From assembly GCF_000002425.4 (NCBI RefSeq), contig NC_037254.1:15784712-15848711 (forward strand): a DNA stretch of 64,000 nucleotides, read 5' to 3'. Made by a program: the position numbers and the translations under genes. Below, in pieces: positions 36,450 through 48,386 of this stretch (its first letter is position 1; each line of letters starts with the position of its first letter). This stretch comes from Physcomitrium patens. Its lineage: Eukaryota; Streptophyta; Bryopsida; Funariales; Funariaceae. A model generated the notes under the pieces. That model ran no database searches, was not told the origin of the DNA, and saw only the letters and a program-made list of their open reading frames with translations.

Positions 36450-39400
36450 CTTTTACGGCACATTGGCAAGATTTTCAGCTGGCTCCCACATTCGCTCATT
36501 AATGCCGTAGCCGCACCAATGAACAAGATACTCCAACTTGCCCCACCTTCGCCGTGAATCCAGCACCTTTTCAACCTCGTATTCTTCGTGGTTCTCAATC
36601 TCAATATTAGGTGGCAGACATTGCATTCTTCCAGGAAAAGACGACTCTCGATAAGGCTCCAACAAAAAAACATGAAAGACTGGATGTACCTTCATAGAAG
36701 AAAGTAATTCCAGACAGTACGCCACTGGATTGATTTGCTTCTGGATGATAAATGGTCCCAATCTTCGATAGTCCAACTTATCATATGGTCGCTTGGTCTT
36801 GATATTCCGTCAAAGAAGTCATGCTTTATCTCCAATTTTGAAAGTAGGTGCTTGATTTTGAAATCTATCTGCAAACGCCTTGTAGGATTCTTGAGTGGAT
36901 TGTAATTAAAACTTCAACGTATTTTGAAGCTCTGATAGTTGTATCGCAAATCCTTCAGCTGTTGGATTGTTATTTTTTGACGGACTCAATAAATCAAGCT
37001 TTGGATGATATCCATAGTTGAAAAAAAATGGTGTGTATTAAGTCGACGCATGGAGGGTGTTGTTATATGCAAACTCGGCTAGCGACAGATATGTGGTCCA
37101 ATCGTCTTGCTGATAGTTGATGCTGCATCGTAAGTATTGTTCCAAGACTTAGTTCACCCGTTCTGTTTGGCCATCATTTTGAGGATGAAAAGCCAAAGAA
37201 AGCTTGATATCTACCTTCAATATCTCAAAGAGAGATCTCCAAAACTTTGATACGAATTGGGTTCCTCGATTTGATATGATATCATCTGGTAGTCGATGAT
37301 ATCGATACACATTATCGAGAAAGAGCCTTGTTGTGACTTCACTAGACGATGTCTTCTAGCAAGGGACAAAGTGCGCCATCTTTGTAAGCCGATCTATCAC
37401 GAAAAAGATGGTGTCAAATGAATTTGATGATGGCAGGTCCGTGATGAAGTCCATGGAAATTGAAGACCATAGTCGACGTGGAATCGGCAATGGCTGTAGG
37501 AGTCCATAAGGGCGATGCCAAGGATTCTTGAATCTTGAACAGATGTTACAGGAGAGGAAAAAATCTTTCACATCTTTCTAGATTTGGGGCCACCAAAAAT
37601 CTTGAGAAATAAGCTCCAAGGTCTTGTTGAATCCAAAATGTCCTGTAGTTGGAAAATCGTGGCGAGATTGAAGAACTCGGAGTTGTGCTGGTCCTTTTGG
37701 GATATACAACTGCTCTTCAAAGTATAAAAGATCTCCCTCTACCTTGAACTTGTCGTCATTGGCACGTTGCTTAATATCAATGGCTACTGAATTTTCAATG
37801 GTCACGGCAGGAAGTCAGCATCAATTGGCACAATAGTAGCGCAAAGCTGAAATTATTCTGGGTTCAACAATGTTGTACATTGTTCATCAAACGTTGCTTC
37901 TCCAGCCTTTGGTACAAGATACGATCTCCTCGATAAGGCATCAGATAGTCCTTGCTGCTTTTCAATTCAATAAGTGATAACAAAATTGAACCTAGATAGC
38001 AACATACTCCACAGAGCTTGACGTCGATTTAGAACTCGAGCTGACATGAAATACTCCAAATTCTTGTGATCTGTGTATATGGTCACTGGGTGTGCAGCTC
38101 CTTCAAGAAAGTGATGCCATTCTTGGAAAGAATCCACTATAGCAAGAAGTTCCTTATCGTGGATCTCATAATTGATTTGAGCAGCATAGAAATTTCGAGA
38201 ATAGAATGCAACCAGATGGAGCTTCTTGTCTTCTCCCATTTGAGAAAGTACAGCTCCCAAAGCAAAATCCGAAGCATCAGTTTTTAAATAAAAGGCCTTT
38301 TTAAAATCTGGATGTATCAAGATTGGAGCCGTAGTAAATGCGATCTTCAGGTCTTGAAACGCCTTTTCCACTAGAGGTCCCCATTCTAGCTTTATCCTTG
38401 CATGTCAACCGAGTGTGAGGAGCAGCAACTTAAGAGTAATTCTTGATGAAGATCCGATAGAAGTTGGCAAAACCAAAAAATCATTGTACGTCTCTAATCG
38501 TCTTCAGAACCTCCCAAGGTACGATTGCTTCCACCTTCTTGGGGTCCATCTTCAAGCCTTCCATAGTTGCAACAAACCCCAGAAACTCCATCTCTATTTG
38601 GTGAAATAAACACTTCTCCAACTTGGCATATAGTCCTCGCTCGCATAGTTTTTTCAAGACCGAGTTTTTCATGCTCTTCCTCATTTTTGGAAAATATCAA
38701 AATATCATCCAAATAGATGACAACAAAATCGTTAAGGTGCTCTCGAAAAATATCATTCATCATATGTTGAAAGACCGTTGGAGCATTGGTAAGACCAAAG
38801 GGCATGACATTATACTCAAAATGGCCATACCTTGTACGAAACGCTGTCTTCCACTCATCTCCTTCCTTGATTCGTACGAGGTTGTAAGCTCTCCTTAGAT
38901 CAATTTTTGTAAAGATCCTTGCACGTCCAAGTTGTTCTAAGAGACCAAAAATCAAGGGTAAAGGAGAACGATTCTTCTTTGTTACCTTGTTGATGCCTCG
39001 ATAGTCCACGCACATCCGCAATGAGCCATCTTTCTTCTTTACAAATAAGATAGGTGCTCCAGCTGACAATTTTGAATGACGGATGAAGTTCTTGACTAGA
39101 TTCTCGTCGATGTATTTCTGCAACTCTGCCAACCCCGTCTACGATAGATTGTAGATTGGACCAAAAGGCGGTTGTGCTCCTTCTTGCAAGTCTATGGCGC
39201 AATCATATGGTCGATGTTCCGGTAGCATGTCGACATTCTTCTTTTGAAACACGTCTTTAAAATCCTTATATTGCTCAGGTATACTTGTTGTCGAGATCTT
39301 CTCTCCGATAGTTGGAGTCGCATAAATGACAAACGGTGTGCCTTCTTTGGACAATCTGATAAAAGCTCTTGCTCCAATGAATAAGGATTTCTCTATTCGG

Positions 39401-40912
39401 GGTTTTCTACTAGGCTTACTCTTGGGTGGTTTTGTGAGAAAGGTCATCTTTCGCAACCTCCAATCTATGGATGGATTATGCTTTTCCAACTAGGAAAGAC
39501 CAAGAATAACAGGATTTGATGGAGTTCTAATAATATTAAAAATAATATGACTACTATGGCCCTTAAACGCCACTTCTATAGGTTTTGATTCATGGTTGAC
39601 ACTACCAGACAATAAAAGTCGTCCATCTATGACCTCAACATGAACAGGTTTGGATTTTTGTACTATAGGGATCTTATGACGCTTTGTAAATTCTTCGTCT
39701 AAGAAACAAGCAGATGTTCTTGAATCTAATAATACTAAGGTTCTCAATTTCTGAGGGCCAATAAGTAAAGGGATTATAAAGCAAAGGGCAGATTGAGCGG
39801 AAAGAAAGGAATCTGGTTGTTGTTGCGATATTTCACTGTCTAGTCGCACGGTTCCTATTGTGGCTGGGCATCCTCGTTTTTGTGAACAAACGTGCCCCTA
39901 GTCTTGACAATACGTGGATTTTGCTTCTTGGGGCAGTTTTCAACTTTGTGGCCTTCTTCACTACAATACAAGCATAGACCTTCCTCCATATGCAATTTTT
40001 TTTTTTTTCTAGGGTAAGAGATTTGACACGTACCACATCAATTTGCATGTCTTCAACCTCTGAATGTGAATTCACACTGCTTGCTGACATAGTTGGGGCA
40101 TGGCAAACTATATGTTGTCTTGAACGTTGGTCTTGGCGGTGTTGGAATAGGCGATTATCGCACTTCATAGCTTGGCTAATAGCTTTGTTGAGCGTTTGTG
40201 GATCACGAAGAGTTAACAACAAATCCTTCACATCATCTCTTAAATCCCAATAGAATTGACTCATCAACGCTTCTTGGTCCCAATTGATGTCGCATGCTAA
40301 TTACCTGAAGTCCGATGCATAGACTGATGTAGAGCGCATCCCTTGTCGTAGTAACTGGATCTTTGTTGTAGCCCATCGAACCTTGTAGTGTTCACCAAAT
40401 GCTTCCGTAAATGCCTCCAAAAAGGTTTCAAAGTTGTTTAGTATGGACAATCGTTTCTCAAACAAAAGAGCAAACCATGATAGAGCTTGCCCTGTAAATA
40501 AGGTTTCAACAAGCCTAACACGTGACTCCTCCATTGGATAGCGTTCGGGCTGTAAAACTGTTATCAATCTGATTTGATTGACGAATCCTCGAAACTTGGA
40601 ATGTGTACCATTGAACTTGTCTAGAAGGCTAACTCGGGGCTCTTTATATTGTAGAACCAATGGTGCTTGTCGAACCTGAGGCAAAGTTGCTTCTCCAAGT
40701 GTAGAAGTTTGAGGCTAGTGCAACCTAGATTGTGCCATCCCAGATGCTCCATCATTATGAAGCCTTGCCACGACTCCTTCAATCTCTGCAGTTCTTTGCA
40801 ATAACGTAGCGAGGGCATTCATGATAGCATCCAACTTGGACTTAGAACTTTTCGTCATACTAATGTCTTGGCCTCCGGCCATTCTAAGAGAAGGACAGAA
40901 ATGACTATACAA
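36450..40912 (-). pseudogene. Remains of gag-pol of chromovirus A
   Basis: Right to left: gag from an ATG near 40912 (a GGQDISMTKSSKSK start), capsid-like region at 40300-40800, protease near 39700 (LLDSRTSACFLDEEF), RT at 38500-39130 ([24 protein letters not shown]), RNase H at 37970-38370 (TDASDFALGAVLSQMG), integrase zinc region near 37630 and core near 37400 (MDFITDLPSSNSFDT), and a chromodomain at about 36450-36640 (EKVLDSRRRWGKLEYLVHW). The chromodomain steers integration towards marked chromatin in this family. There are several breaks, so it is a fossil. Confidence 0.9.
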
Positions 40913-41149
40913 GAAGACAATATTGGTTTAGAAGAGGGTACTCCGCAACCTCTAAAATGCCTTAAGAGCTTCAAGAAAAGGGATAATCCACTCTCTCCAA
41001 GAAGAATAAGACTCCAATATTGTAACAAAAGAAATATCAGTTTAGAGGAGGGTAATCCGCAATCTCTAAAATGCTAGTACACTTCCAAGCAAAGCGGTAA
41101 TCCACACTCTAACGAAGAAGAAACTAACTCTGATATCTGAGGTGAGTGA

Positions 41150-41160
41150 AGTCTCGACAA
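41150..41160 (-). promoter_or_regulatory. Chromovirus A primer-binding site (self-priming type)
   Basis: On the element strand TTGTCGAGACT starts two bases after the 5' LTR. It is the exact complement of AGTCTCGACAA on the element strand inside the 5' LTR (41290-41300), which lies 24 bases after a TATATATT box (41325-41332). It does not match a tRNA 3' end (no TGG start). Confidence 0.7.
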
Positions 41161-41162
41161 AC

Positions 41163-41536
41163 TGTCATGGACACAGAAATATAGACTCGAGATCTAACAA
41201 GAAGTTCAAGAAGAACTGGCAAGAACTAGATTAATCAGATGAATATAAGAACAACACCAAAGAAGTCAGCTAGAGCTCCAAGAGATGTGTTGTCGAGACT
41301 GAAGAACTCTTCAGCCTCGATTCTAATATATACTCCTATTTAAGAAGCTTCTCAAGCAACTTCTATCAACTAGGAAGCTTCTAGAAGGTTTTAGAAACTT
41401 ATTTCTATAAGGTTCTAAGGACTATGTCCCTAACATCTTCTACCAATTAAGAAGCCTCTAGAAGGTTCCAGAGACTTGCTTCTAGAAGGTTCTAGAAACT
41501 TGTCTCTAGAAGGTTCTAAGGACTATGTCCCTAACA
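41163..41536 (-). repeat. 5' LTR of chromovirus A
   Basis: 374-bp direct repeat of 35487-35860. It contains a TATA box (41325-41332, read leftwards) and the likely transcript start around 41300. Confidence 0.93.
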
Positions 41537-44500
41537 CTTATATGCCATTAAATTCCAAAGCCTTTTTTCCAACATGGATTGGAATATAAAGCCTTTATGA
41601 ATTAATTTTGATAGAGATTGAAAGATAAAATCAAAGATTTATTATTAATAATGTCAAAAATAGATTCTTTGAAATAATTTATTACTTAAGCTATTGTATG
41701 CAATAATTGATTATTTGAAAGGTATTAAAAACAAAGATTTGATTAAAGAGAAAAAAATCAAGTAATGATCGTAATTCTTAAGTTTTCAGAAAATATATTC
41801 ATTGAAACCAAAATCAATGCAAATTGATATAATACATTTTAAATTCCTCACACAATACAAAAAAATTCAATATCATTAAGAAGATTTGTACTTATATTAT
41901 GGAGAAACTAAGCACGGTGCTCAATATTGTCCAAAGAAGCAACACAATCACAAAATAAAGAGCACAATTACCAAAGAAGACAATGTGTCAAAAATAATTT
42001 TTTTTAGTTACTATAGGAACCATGCGGCTATAATCATATACAATACCTAGTAAAAGTTCTATTCTATTTTTAGATCCCTCATCTTATTTTATAATAGATG
42101 CATATTTAGGACCTAAAAATTACAAAGTCCTTACAATATTAGATTTAGGAGCCTCAATTTTTTTTATAGATGAAGACTTTATCAAAAATCAAGAAAAAAT
42201 TTTAATCAAAAAAATTAAACTTGTGTAAATTAAAAAATATATTAATGGCAACTTAGCCAAAAACTTCATATGCCATTCAAAATCTCCAGCATGAGCTCTT
42301 ATCTTATTTGTGAAGAAAAATGATGGATTGTTATAGATTTGTATAGATTATTGAGAACTGAACATGATCACCATCAAGAATAGATATCCTTTATTTCTGA
42401 TTTTAAAACTTCTTAACTAACTCAATCAAGCAAAGATCTATACAAAAATTGATCTACGAGGACTATACAATTTGGTCAATATTAAAGAAAGAGATGAATG
42501 GAAGATTAATTTTTGAACCAAGTATAGAAATTTTGTATATAATTTCATGCCTTTTAGATTCACAATTACACCAATTTCTTTTTAATATATAATTAATGAT
42601 ATCTTTTGTGATTTTTTTGATGATTTTATTATTTTTTACTTAAACAACATCTTAATCTACTCTAAAAACATAAAAGAATATGAAGTTTATATTTTTCACA
42701 TATTACAAAAATTAAGACATGCAAGATTATATGCCAAGATGAAAAAGTGTATATTTTACATTACTTAAGTTGACTTCTTAGGATACATTATTTCAAGTAA
42801 TAGTCTTATAATGGATTCTAAGAAGATTTAGACTCTAATAAATTAGAAGAATCTAAAAAAAATTAAAGATGTGCAATTTTTTTTAAAATTTATCAACTAT
42901 TATTGAATTTTTATGAAGAATTTTTTATCACAATGAATCTCTTCTTATGTGTCTAATATGTAAAGATAAACTTGAGTGGAGCAATAAAGTTGAAGCATCT
43001 TTTGAAGCCTGAAAGATAACTTTTTATTTTTACATCAATCTTGTATTATATTGATTTTTTTAAGGTATTTTTTTATAAAAACAAATACATCAAATTTTGC
43101 TATGGATTCTATTTTTTTATAAATAGAAGAAAATGATAAGCTTTACTTAGTAGCTTTTTATTTTAGAAAATTTTCAATAGTCAAGATACTTTTAGATTAA
43201 TTATTAGATTAATTATTAGATTAATTATGAGATCCACAACAAAGAACTTATTGTAATTGTGGATTCATTTTAAGAATAGTGTCATTATCTAGAAGGTGCC
43301 TCAAGTTTAGTTGCTATATATATGAATTATAAGAACCTTGAGTACTTCATGTTGATACATGTTTTGAATCACCGCCAAGTTTTTTGGAACATGTTTTTAT
43401 CAAAATTTGATTTTAAGATGACTTATTGACTTAAAAAACAACATGGTTTATCAAACCCTCTTGTTAGACATTCTTATCTTGTATCAAAAGATAAAAAATG
43501 CATCTTTTGATTAATAAAAAATAATTCTCTTGAAATTGAGGCATTTTCACTTTTGAGCAATAAAATCAAAATTGATTGTTGATTCAATTTTTATTAAATA
43601 AATCCAAACAAGTATATCCATTGATTTTCTTGTTCATGATATTAAGAATACTTTTTTTAGGTCTTATGATACTTTCAAGTTCAAGTTTAAGAAAAAATTA
43701 TTCTATTTTAAAGGTTGCATATATGTTTTAGAAAGAGAAGCACGTTTACATGTTCTTTAAGCATGTCACGACTTTCTACTAGCAAAATATTTTAGATACA
43801 ATAAGTTTTTAGAGCTAATATTAAGAGATTTTTGATGTCTTCAAATATAACAGGTTATAAAAGACTTTGTATAGATATGTGACATTTATTGAAGATCAAA
43901 AATTCCTTGTCATCAACCTTATAGACTTCTTCAGCTATTACCTATTTCAGAAAAATTATGGTCTTTTGTTTCTATACATTTTATTATGAATCTTTCAATC
44001 TGAGGTTTATATGATTCTATGTTTGTGATAGTAGATTGTTTTATCAAGATAACATATTTTGTATCACATACAAAATCTATCACAAGTGAAGAAATGACTA
44101 AGTTTTTTTTAATAATATCTATTACTATCATAAATTGCTCAAGGATATTATATCAAATAGGAAGACTCAATTTATATCTAGATTTTAGAAAACCCTTTTT
44201 AAGATTTTAAAGGTGGATATAAAGCTCTCTTCAGCTTTTTATCCTTAAACTATTAAATAAATGGAAGGAATGAATCAAATTTTGGAATAATATCTAAGGT
44301 GTACCATCAACTATCATTAAGATGATTGAACAACTCTTTTGCCATTGGTAGAGTTTGCACAAAATAATTTGATACATTCTTCTTTTCAACAAAGACCTTT
44401 TTTGCCAATTATGATTATCATCTATAATTTGATATTTTTGACTTTTTAAAATGTGCTAATCCTATTGACAAAGATTTAACAAATCTTTTGACAAAGCTAC

Positions 44501-44999
44501 ATATAAAAATAAAAGCACAATTAAAGAAAGCTCAAGAATAACAAAAGATCAATGCAAATGCCTATCATAAAGAAAAATCATAATTTAATGTGGATAAAAA
44601 GATATGGTTACTTTGTTGCAATATTAAGACTATTTGTTCTTGTCATAAATTGAACTATTGTAGGCTTAAATCTTTTCCTATTTATAAATAAGTCAATCTT
44701 GTTGCTTATCAATTACATCTACCAAAGTCTATAAAGATCCATCATGTATTTTATGTGTCTCTTCTTAAGCCATATAAGATAGTAAATATCTTAAAAATAA
44801 GAAAAATACCACCTCTTTTTTTAGAAATAGATAATAATCAAGAATTTGATATGGAAGAATTCTTAGATTCAAGGTGGCACCAAAATATATTAAAATATCT
44901 TATTTATTGGCATAGATATGATATTAGTGAATGTTATTGTGGTAGAGAGAATAAGCCTTAAAAAAACACAAGGCTTCTTGCTATTACTTATTGTTCAAT

Positions 45000-45305
45000 T
45001 AAATCTCTAAATAAAAAAAGAATATGAAGGCCATATATAAAATTGTTCCTATAAGGGCAATTACATCAATACATAAGTCTTAAGTATCAAAGATCACCAA
45101 AAATGTAATAAAAATATTATAAAACTTTGTATATTCTTAAGATGAATTTTTTCCAAACTTCAACAGCTCATATCTCACGATCAAACTGTCTTAACAAACC
45201 AAAATTTTACATAAACTACTGATGTACTTTTAACAACTATCACAATAAATTTCAAGTATAAGTTTATCACCAAAATCCAAATAGTAACTTGAAACTTAAG
45301 TAGCC
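45000..45305. other. Junction segment of unknown origin between elements C and B
   Basis: Element B reads normally leftwards through the integrase to about 45305 (DKVWLL) and then changes to AT-rich sequence lacking the expected chromodomain. This segment also lacks the features of C. It contains a GAGATATGAGCTGTTGAAG motif (minus strand, near 45165) of the sort found in other plant repeats. It may be part of another element or a recombination scar. Confidence 0.4.
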
Positions 45306-45633
45306 ATACCTTATCACCCACGTTGAGTTGTGGTTGCTCTTTACGATATACATCTGCATTTATCTTTTGTCGTTCTTGAGCTTTCTTCAACTGCGCCTTC
45401 ATTATTGCATGTAACTCTGACAACCAATTTGCCATATCTTCTGCTGCAGGATTATCAACTTTTGAAAAATCAAAAGTATCAAGTCGTGGATGATAGCCAT
45501 AATTGGCAAAGAAAGGTGTTTGTTGCGTGGAGGAATGTACCGTATTATTATAAGCAAACTCTGCCAATGGCAGAAGGTTTGTCCAATCATCTTGTTGGTA
45601 GTTGATGGTACACCTTAAATACTGTTCCAAGAC

Positions 45634-48381
45634 TTAGTTTACGCGCTCTGTTTGTCCATCAGTTTGAGGATGGAAAGCTGAAGATAGCTTTATGTCCACT
45701 TTTAAAATCTTGAAAAGAGTCCTCCAGAATCTCGACACAAATTGAGTTCCCCTATCCGATATGATATCTTTAGGTAATCCATGATAGCGATAGATATTAT
45801 CAATGAAAAGCTTAGCTGTTTCTTCACCTGTGATAGATTTTGTACATGGCATAAAATGTGCCATCTTGGTGAAACGATCTACTATCACAAATATAGAATC
45901 ATAAGATCTTGAGTTTGGAAGATCTGTGATGAAATCCATAGAAACAGAAGACCATGGTTGTTCTGGTATAGGTAATGGCTGAAGAAGTCCGTAAGGTCGA
46001 TGTCGAGGAATTTTTGATCTTGAACAAATATCACATGATTGTACAAAGTCTTTGACTGACTTCCACATTTGTGGCCACCAAAAATCTCTTGATATGAGTT
46101 CCAGAGTCTTATTATATCCAAAGTGCCCTGCTGCTGGAAAGTCATGACGTGCTTGAAGAACACGCAAACGTGCTTTTCCTTCTGGAACATATAGGCGTCC
46201 TTCAAAATATAATAGATTATTCTTGAACTCGAACTTAGAAGAATCATGAGACTTGGAAGAATTATTCTCGATATCATGAACAAGAGGGTCTGAGGACATA
46301 CTGGACTGGATTTGCTTGAGAAAAGTTGAATCAACAGTCAATGTTGATTTCACTGCTCGAAGATGAAATTGCTCCGGTTTCAAGAGGACCGTTCTTTGTT
46401 GCTCAAAAGCTGCATCTCCTTCTTTTAGTGCAAAATAAGAACGTCTAGACAGGGCATCGGACAAACCTTGTTGTTTTCCTGGCCGATAAGTGATAATGAA
46501 GTCGAATCTTGACAAAGACATACTCCAACGAGCTTGACGACGATTCAACACGCGTGCTGACATGAAATACTCGAGGTTCTTGTGATCTGTATATACAGTG
46601 ACTGGATTAGAAGCACCTTCTAGATAATGACGCCATTCTTGAAAGGAATCCACGATTGCAAGAGGTTCTTTATCATGGATCTCATAATTGATCTCGGCTG
46701 CTGAGAATTTTCTTGAATGAAAAGCTATCGGATGAAGTTTGTCATCTATTCCCATTTGTGATAAAACTGCACCCAAGGCAAAATCCGATGCGTCTGTTTC
46801 CATAAAAAATGCCTTGGAAAAGTCAACACGATATAAGACTGGTGCAGAGACAAACGATGTCTTCAAGGCTTCAAATGCTGCTTCCGCTTCTTGATTCCAT
46901 TGGAATTTATCTCTACTAGTCAAGCGTGTAAGTGGAGCTGTAACTCGTGAGAAGTCTTTGATGAAGATCCGATAGTAATTGGCAAATCCCAAGAAACATT
47001 GGACATCTCTTACAGTCTTTGGAATCTTCCAATCCATGATTGTTTGGACTTTCTTAGAATCCATCATAAGACCATCATTTGAAATGATGTATCCTAAAAA
47101 GTCAACTTGAGTAGTGTGAAATACACACTTTTCCATCTTGGCATACAATCCTGCATCTCTGAGTTTTTGTAATACTTGACGAACATGTATTTCATGTTCT
47201 TCAACATTCTTAGAATAAATCAGGATATCGTCTAGGTAGCAGACGACAAAATTGTCTAAGAATTCACGAAATACATCATTCATGAGATGTTGAAAAGTAG
47301 CTGGTGCATTCGTGAGTCCAAAAGGCATGACATTATATTCAAAATGCCCGTACCTGGTTCGAAACGCAGTTTTCCATTCATCTCCTTCTTTGATCCATAC
47401 TAGATTATATGCTCCTCTTAGATCTATTTTTGTATAGATCTTAGCTTGATTTAACTGGTCAAGGAGTCCTGATATCAAAGGTAATGGATACCTGTTCTTG
47501 ATTGTGATCTTGTTGAGTCCTCGATAGTCAACACACATTCGTAAAGATCCATCTTTTTTCTTTACGAATAAAATTGGAGCTCCTGCTGGAGATTTTGAAT
47601 GGCGTATGAAATTCTTCGCTAAATTCTCGTCAATATATGTCTTGAGTTCAGCCAACTCATCTTGCGATAAACTGTAAATTGGTCCAAATGGTGGCAGAGT
47701 TCCTTCCTTGAGATCGATTGAACAATCATATGGGCGATGCTCAGGAAGAATATCTGCATTCTTTTCCTCAAAAACGTCTTGATAATCCTGATATTGACTT
47801 GGAATGCCACTTGAAGTCTTTATGCTTTCAGAAATAGGTGCAGCATAAATAGCAAAAGTTGATCCTTCTTTTGCTGCGTGTATAAATGCTTTTGCACCTA
47901 TAAGTGCGAGTTTTACTATACTAGATTCATGGTTTTTTACTTGATTAATAGAACCGTTACTAATGCTCTGAGGAAAATCAAGTTTACGAGAAATCCAATC
48001 TATTCGAGGATTATACTTTTCTAACCATGATAAGCCTAAAATTACTGGATTAGAGGGAGATCTAATTATATTAAAAATTATGCAACTACTATGACCATTT
48101 ATTAATACATCTACAGGAAGTGTTTCGTGAGTTACATCTCCAGAAGACAACGGACGACCATCTATGACTTCTACGTGTACAGGTTTAGTTTTTTGTATTA
48201 ATGATATTCTATGACATCTAGCAAATTCTTCATCTAAAAAACAAGATGAGGCTTCTGAATCTACCAAGGCAGAGGCTTTGTAATTATTAGGTCCTAAACG
48301 CACATCTATTATAAAACAAGGAGATGGTTCTGAGGAGAGGATAGGACCTTCATTAGAAGTTGTACAAGATTCCAGCCGCAC
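45634..48381 (-). CDS. Long open pol frame of chromovirus B (protease, RT, RNase H, integrase)
   Basis: 915 codons. N-terminal aspartic protease region (ALVDSEASSCFLDEEF near residue 40), RT from ~240 to 420 with [18 protein letters not shown] and the catalytic YLDDIL, RNase H at ~540-640 with TDASDFALGAVLSQMG, the integrase HHCC zinc region at ~745-800 (RHDFPAAGHFGYNKT then CDICSRSK), and the integrase core from ~820 (MDFITDLPNSRSYDSIF, SDRGTQF). In this family pol is usually made as a Gag-Pol polyprotein. The frame is part of a broken, truncated element and is annotated as a fossil. Confidence 0.9.
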   Translation of the reverse strand: MRLESCTTSNEGPILSSEPSPCFIIDVRLGPNNYKASALVDSEASSCFLDEEFARCHRISLIQKTKPVHVEVIDGRPLSSGDVTHETLPVDVLINGHSSCIIFNIIRSPSNPVILGLSWLEKYNPRIDWISRKLDFPQSISNGSINQVKNHESSIVKLALIGAKAFIHAAKEGSTFAIYAAPISESIKTSSGIPSQYQDYQDVFEEKNADILPEHRPYDCSIDLKEGTLPPFGPIYSLSQDELAELKTYIDENLAKNFIRHSKSPAGAPILFVKKKDGSLRMCVDYRGLNKITIKNRYPLPLISGLLDQLNQAKIYTKIDLRGAYNLVWIKEGDEWKTAFRTRYGHFEYNVMPFGLTNAPATFQHLMNDVFREFLDNFVVCYLDDILIYSKNVEEHEIHVRQVLQKLRDAGLYAKMEKCVFHTTQVDFLGYIISNDGLMMDSKKVQTIMDWKIPKTVRDVQCFLGFANYYRIFIKDFSRVTAPLTRLTSRDKFQWNQEAEAAFEALKTSFVSAPVLYRVDFSKAFFMETDASDFALGAVLSQMGIDDKLHPIAFHSRKFSAAEINYEIHDKEPLAIVDSFQEWRHYLEGASNPVTVYTDHKNLEYFMSARVLNRRQARWSMSLSRFDFIITYRPGKQQGLSDALSRRSYFALKEGDAAFEQQRTVLLKPEQFHLRAVKSTLTVDSTFLKQIQSSMSSDPLVHDIENNSSKSHDSSKFEFKNNLLYFEGRLYVPEGKARLRVLQARHDFPAAGHFGYNKTLELISRDFWWPQMWKSVKDFVQSCDICSRSKIPRHRPYGLLQPLPIPEQPWSSVSMDFITDLPNSRSYDSIFVIVDRFTKMAHFMPCTKSITGEETAKLFIDNIYRYHGLPKDIISDRGTQFVSRFWRTLFKILKVDIKLSSAFHPQTDGQTERVN

Positions 48382-48386
48382 GGTCC

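Larger units (their letters stand above)
35487..41536 (-). mobile_element. Ty3/gypsy chromovirus A, complete structure but broken, nested in C
   Basis: Two LTRs of equal length (374 bp) bound the element, which starts TGTCAC and ends CTAACA on the plus strand. A perfect CTTAT duplication flanks it (35482-35486 and 41537-41541). It is transcribed leftwards: 5' LTR at right, gag, protease, RT, RNase H, integrase, chromodomain, an extra small frame, then the 3' LTR at left. The LTRs are about 91% identical by eye and nearly all differences are C/T or G/A, suggesting a moderately old, methylated insertion. The coding region has multiple breaks. It belongs to a family related to, but distinct from, element B, with an unrelated-looking LTR. 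Confidence 0.95.
34143..44960 (+). mobile_element. Old Ty3/gypsy chromovirus C, split by element A
   Basis: Two pieces, 34143-35486 and 41542-44960, on either side of element A, whose CTTAT duplication shows they were once continuous. The left piece has a 5' LTR (34143-34672), a primer site and the start of gag (a PKNFNGTNKNFKDF-like stretch near 35190). The right piece has the gag zinc knuckle near 41890, protease near 42130, RT at about 42240-42780, RNase H near 43080-43400, integrase near 43700-44550 and a chromodomain remnant ending near 44950 (EFLDSRWHQNILKYLIYW). Domain order RT-RNase H-integrase identifies Ty3/gypsy. It is heavily decayed with many breaks and strongly shifted to A/T, so clearly much older than A and B. 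No 3' LTR was found. It is most like element B. Confidence 0.85.
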
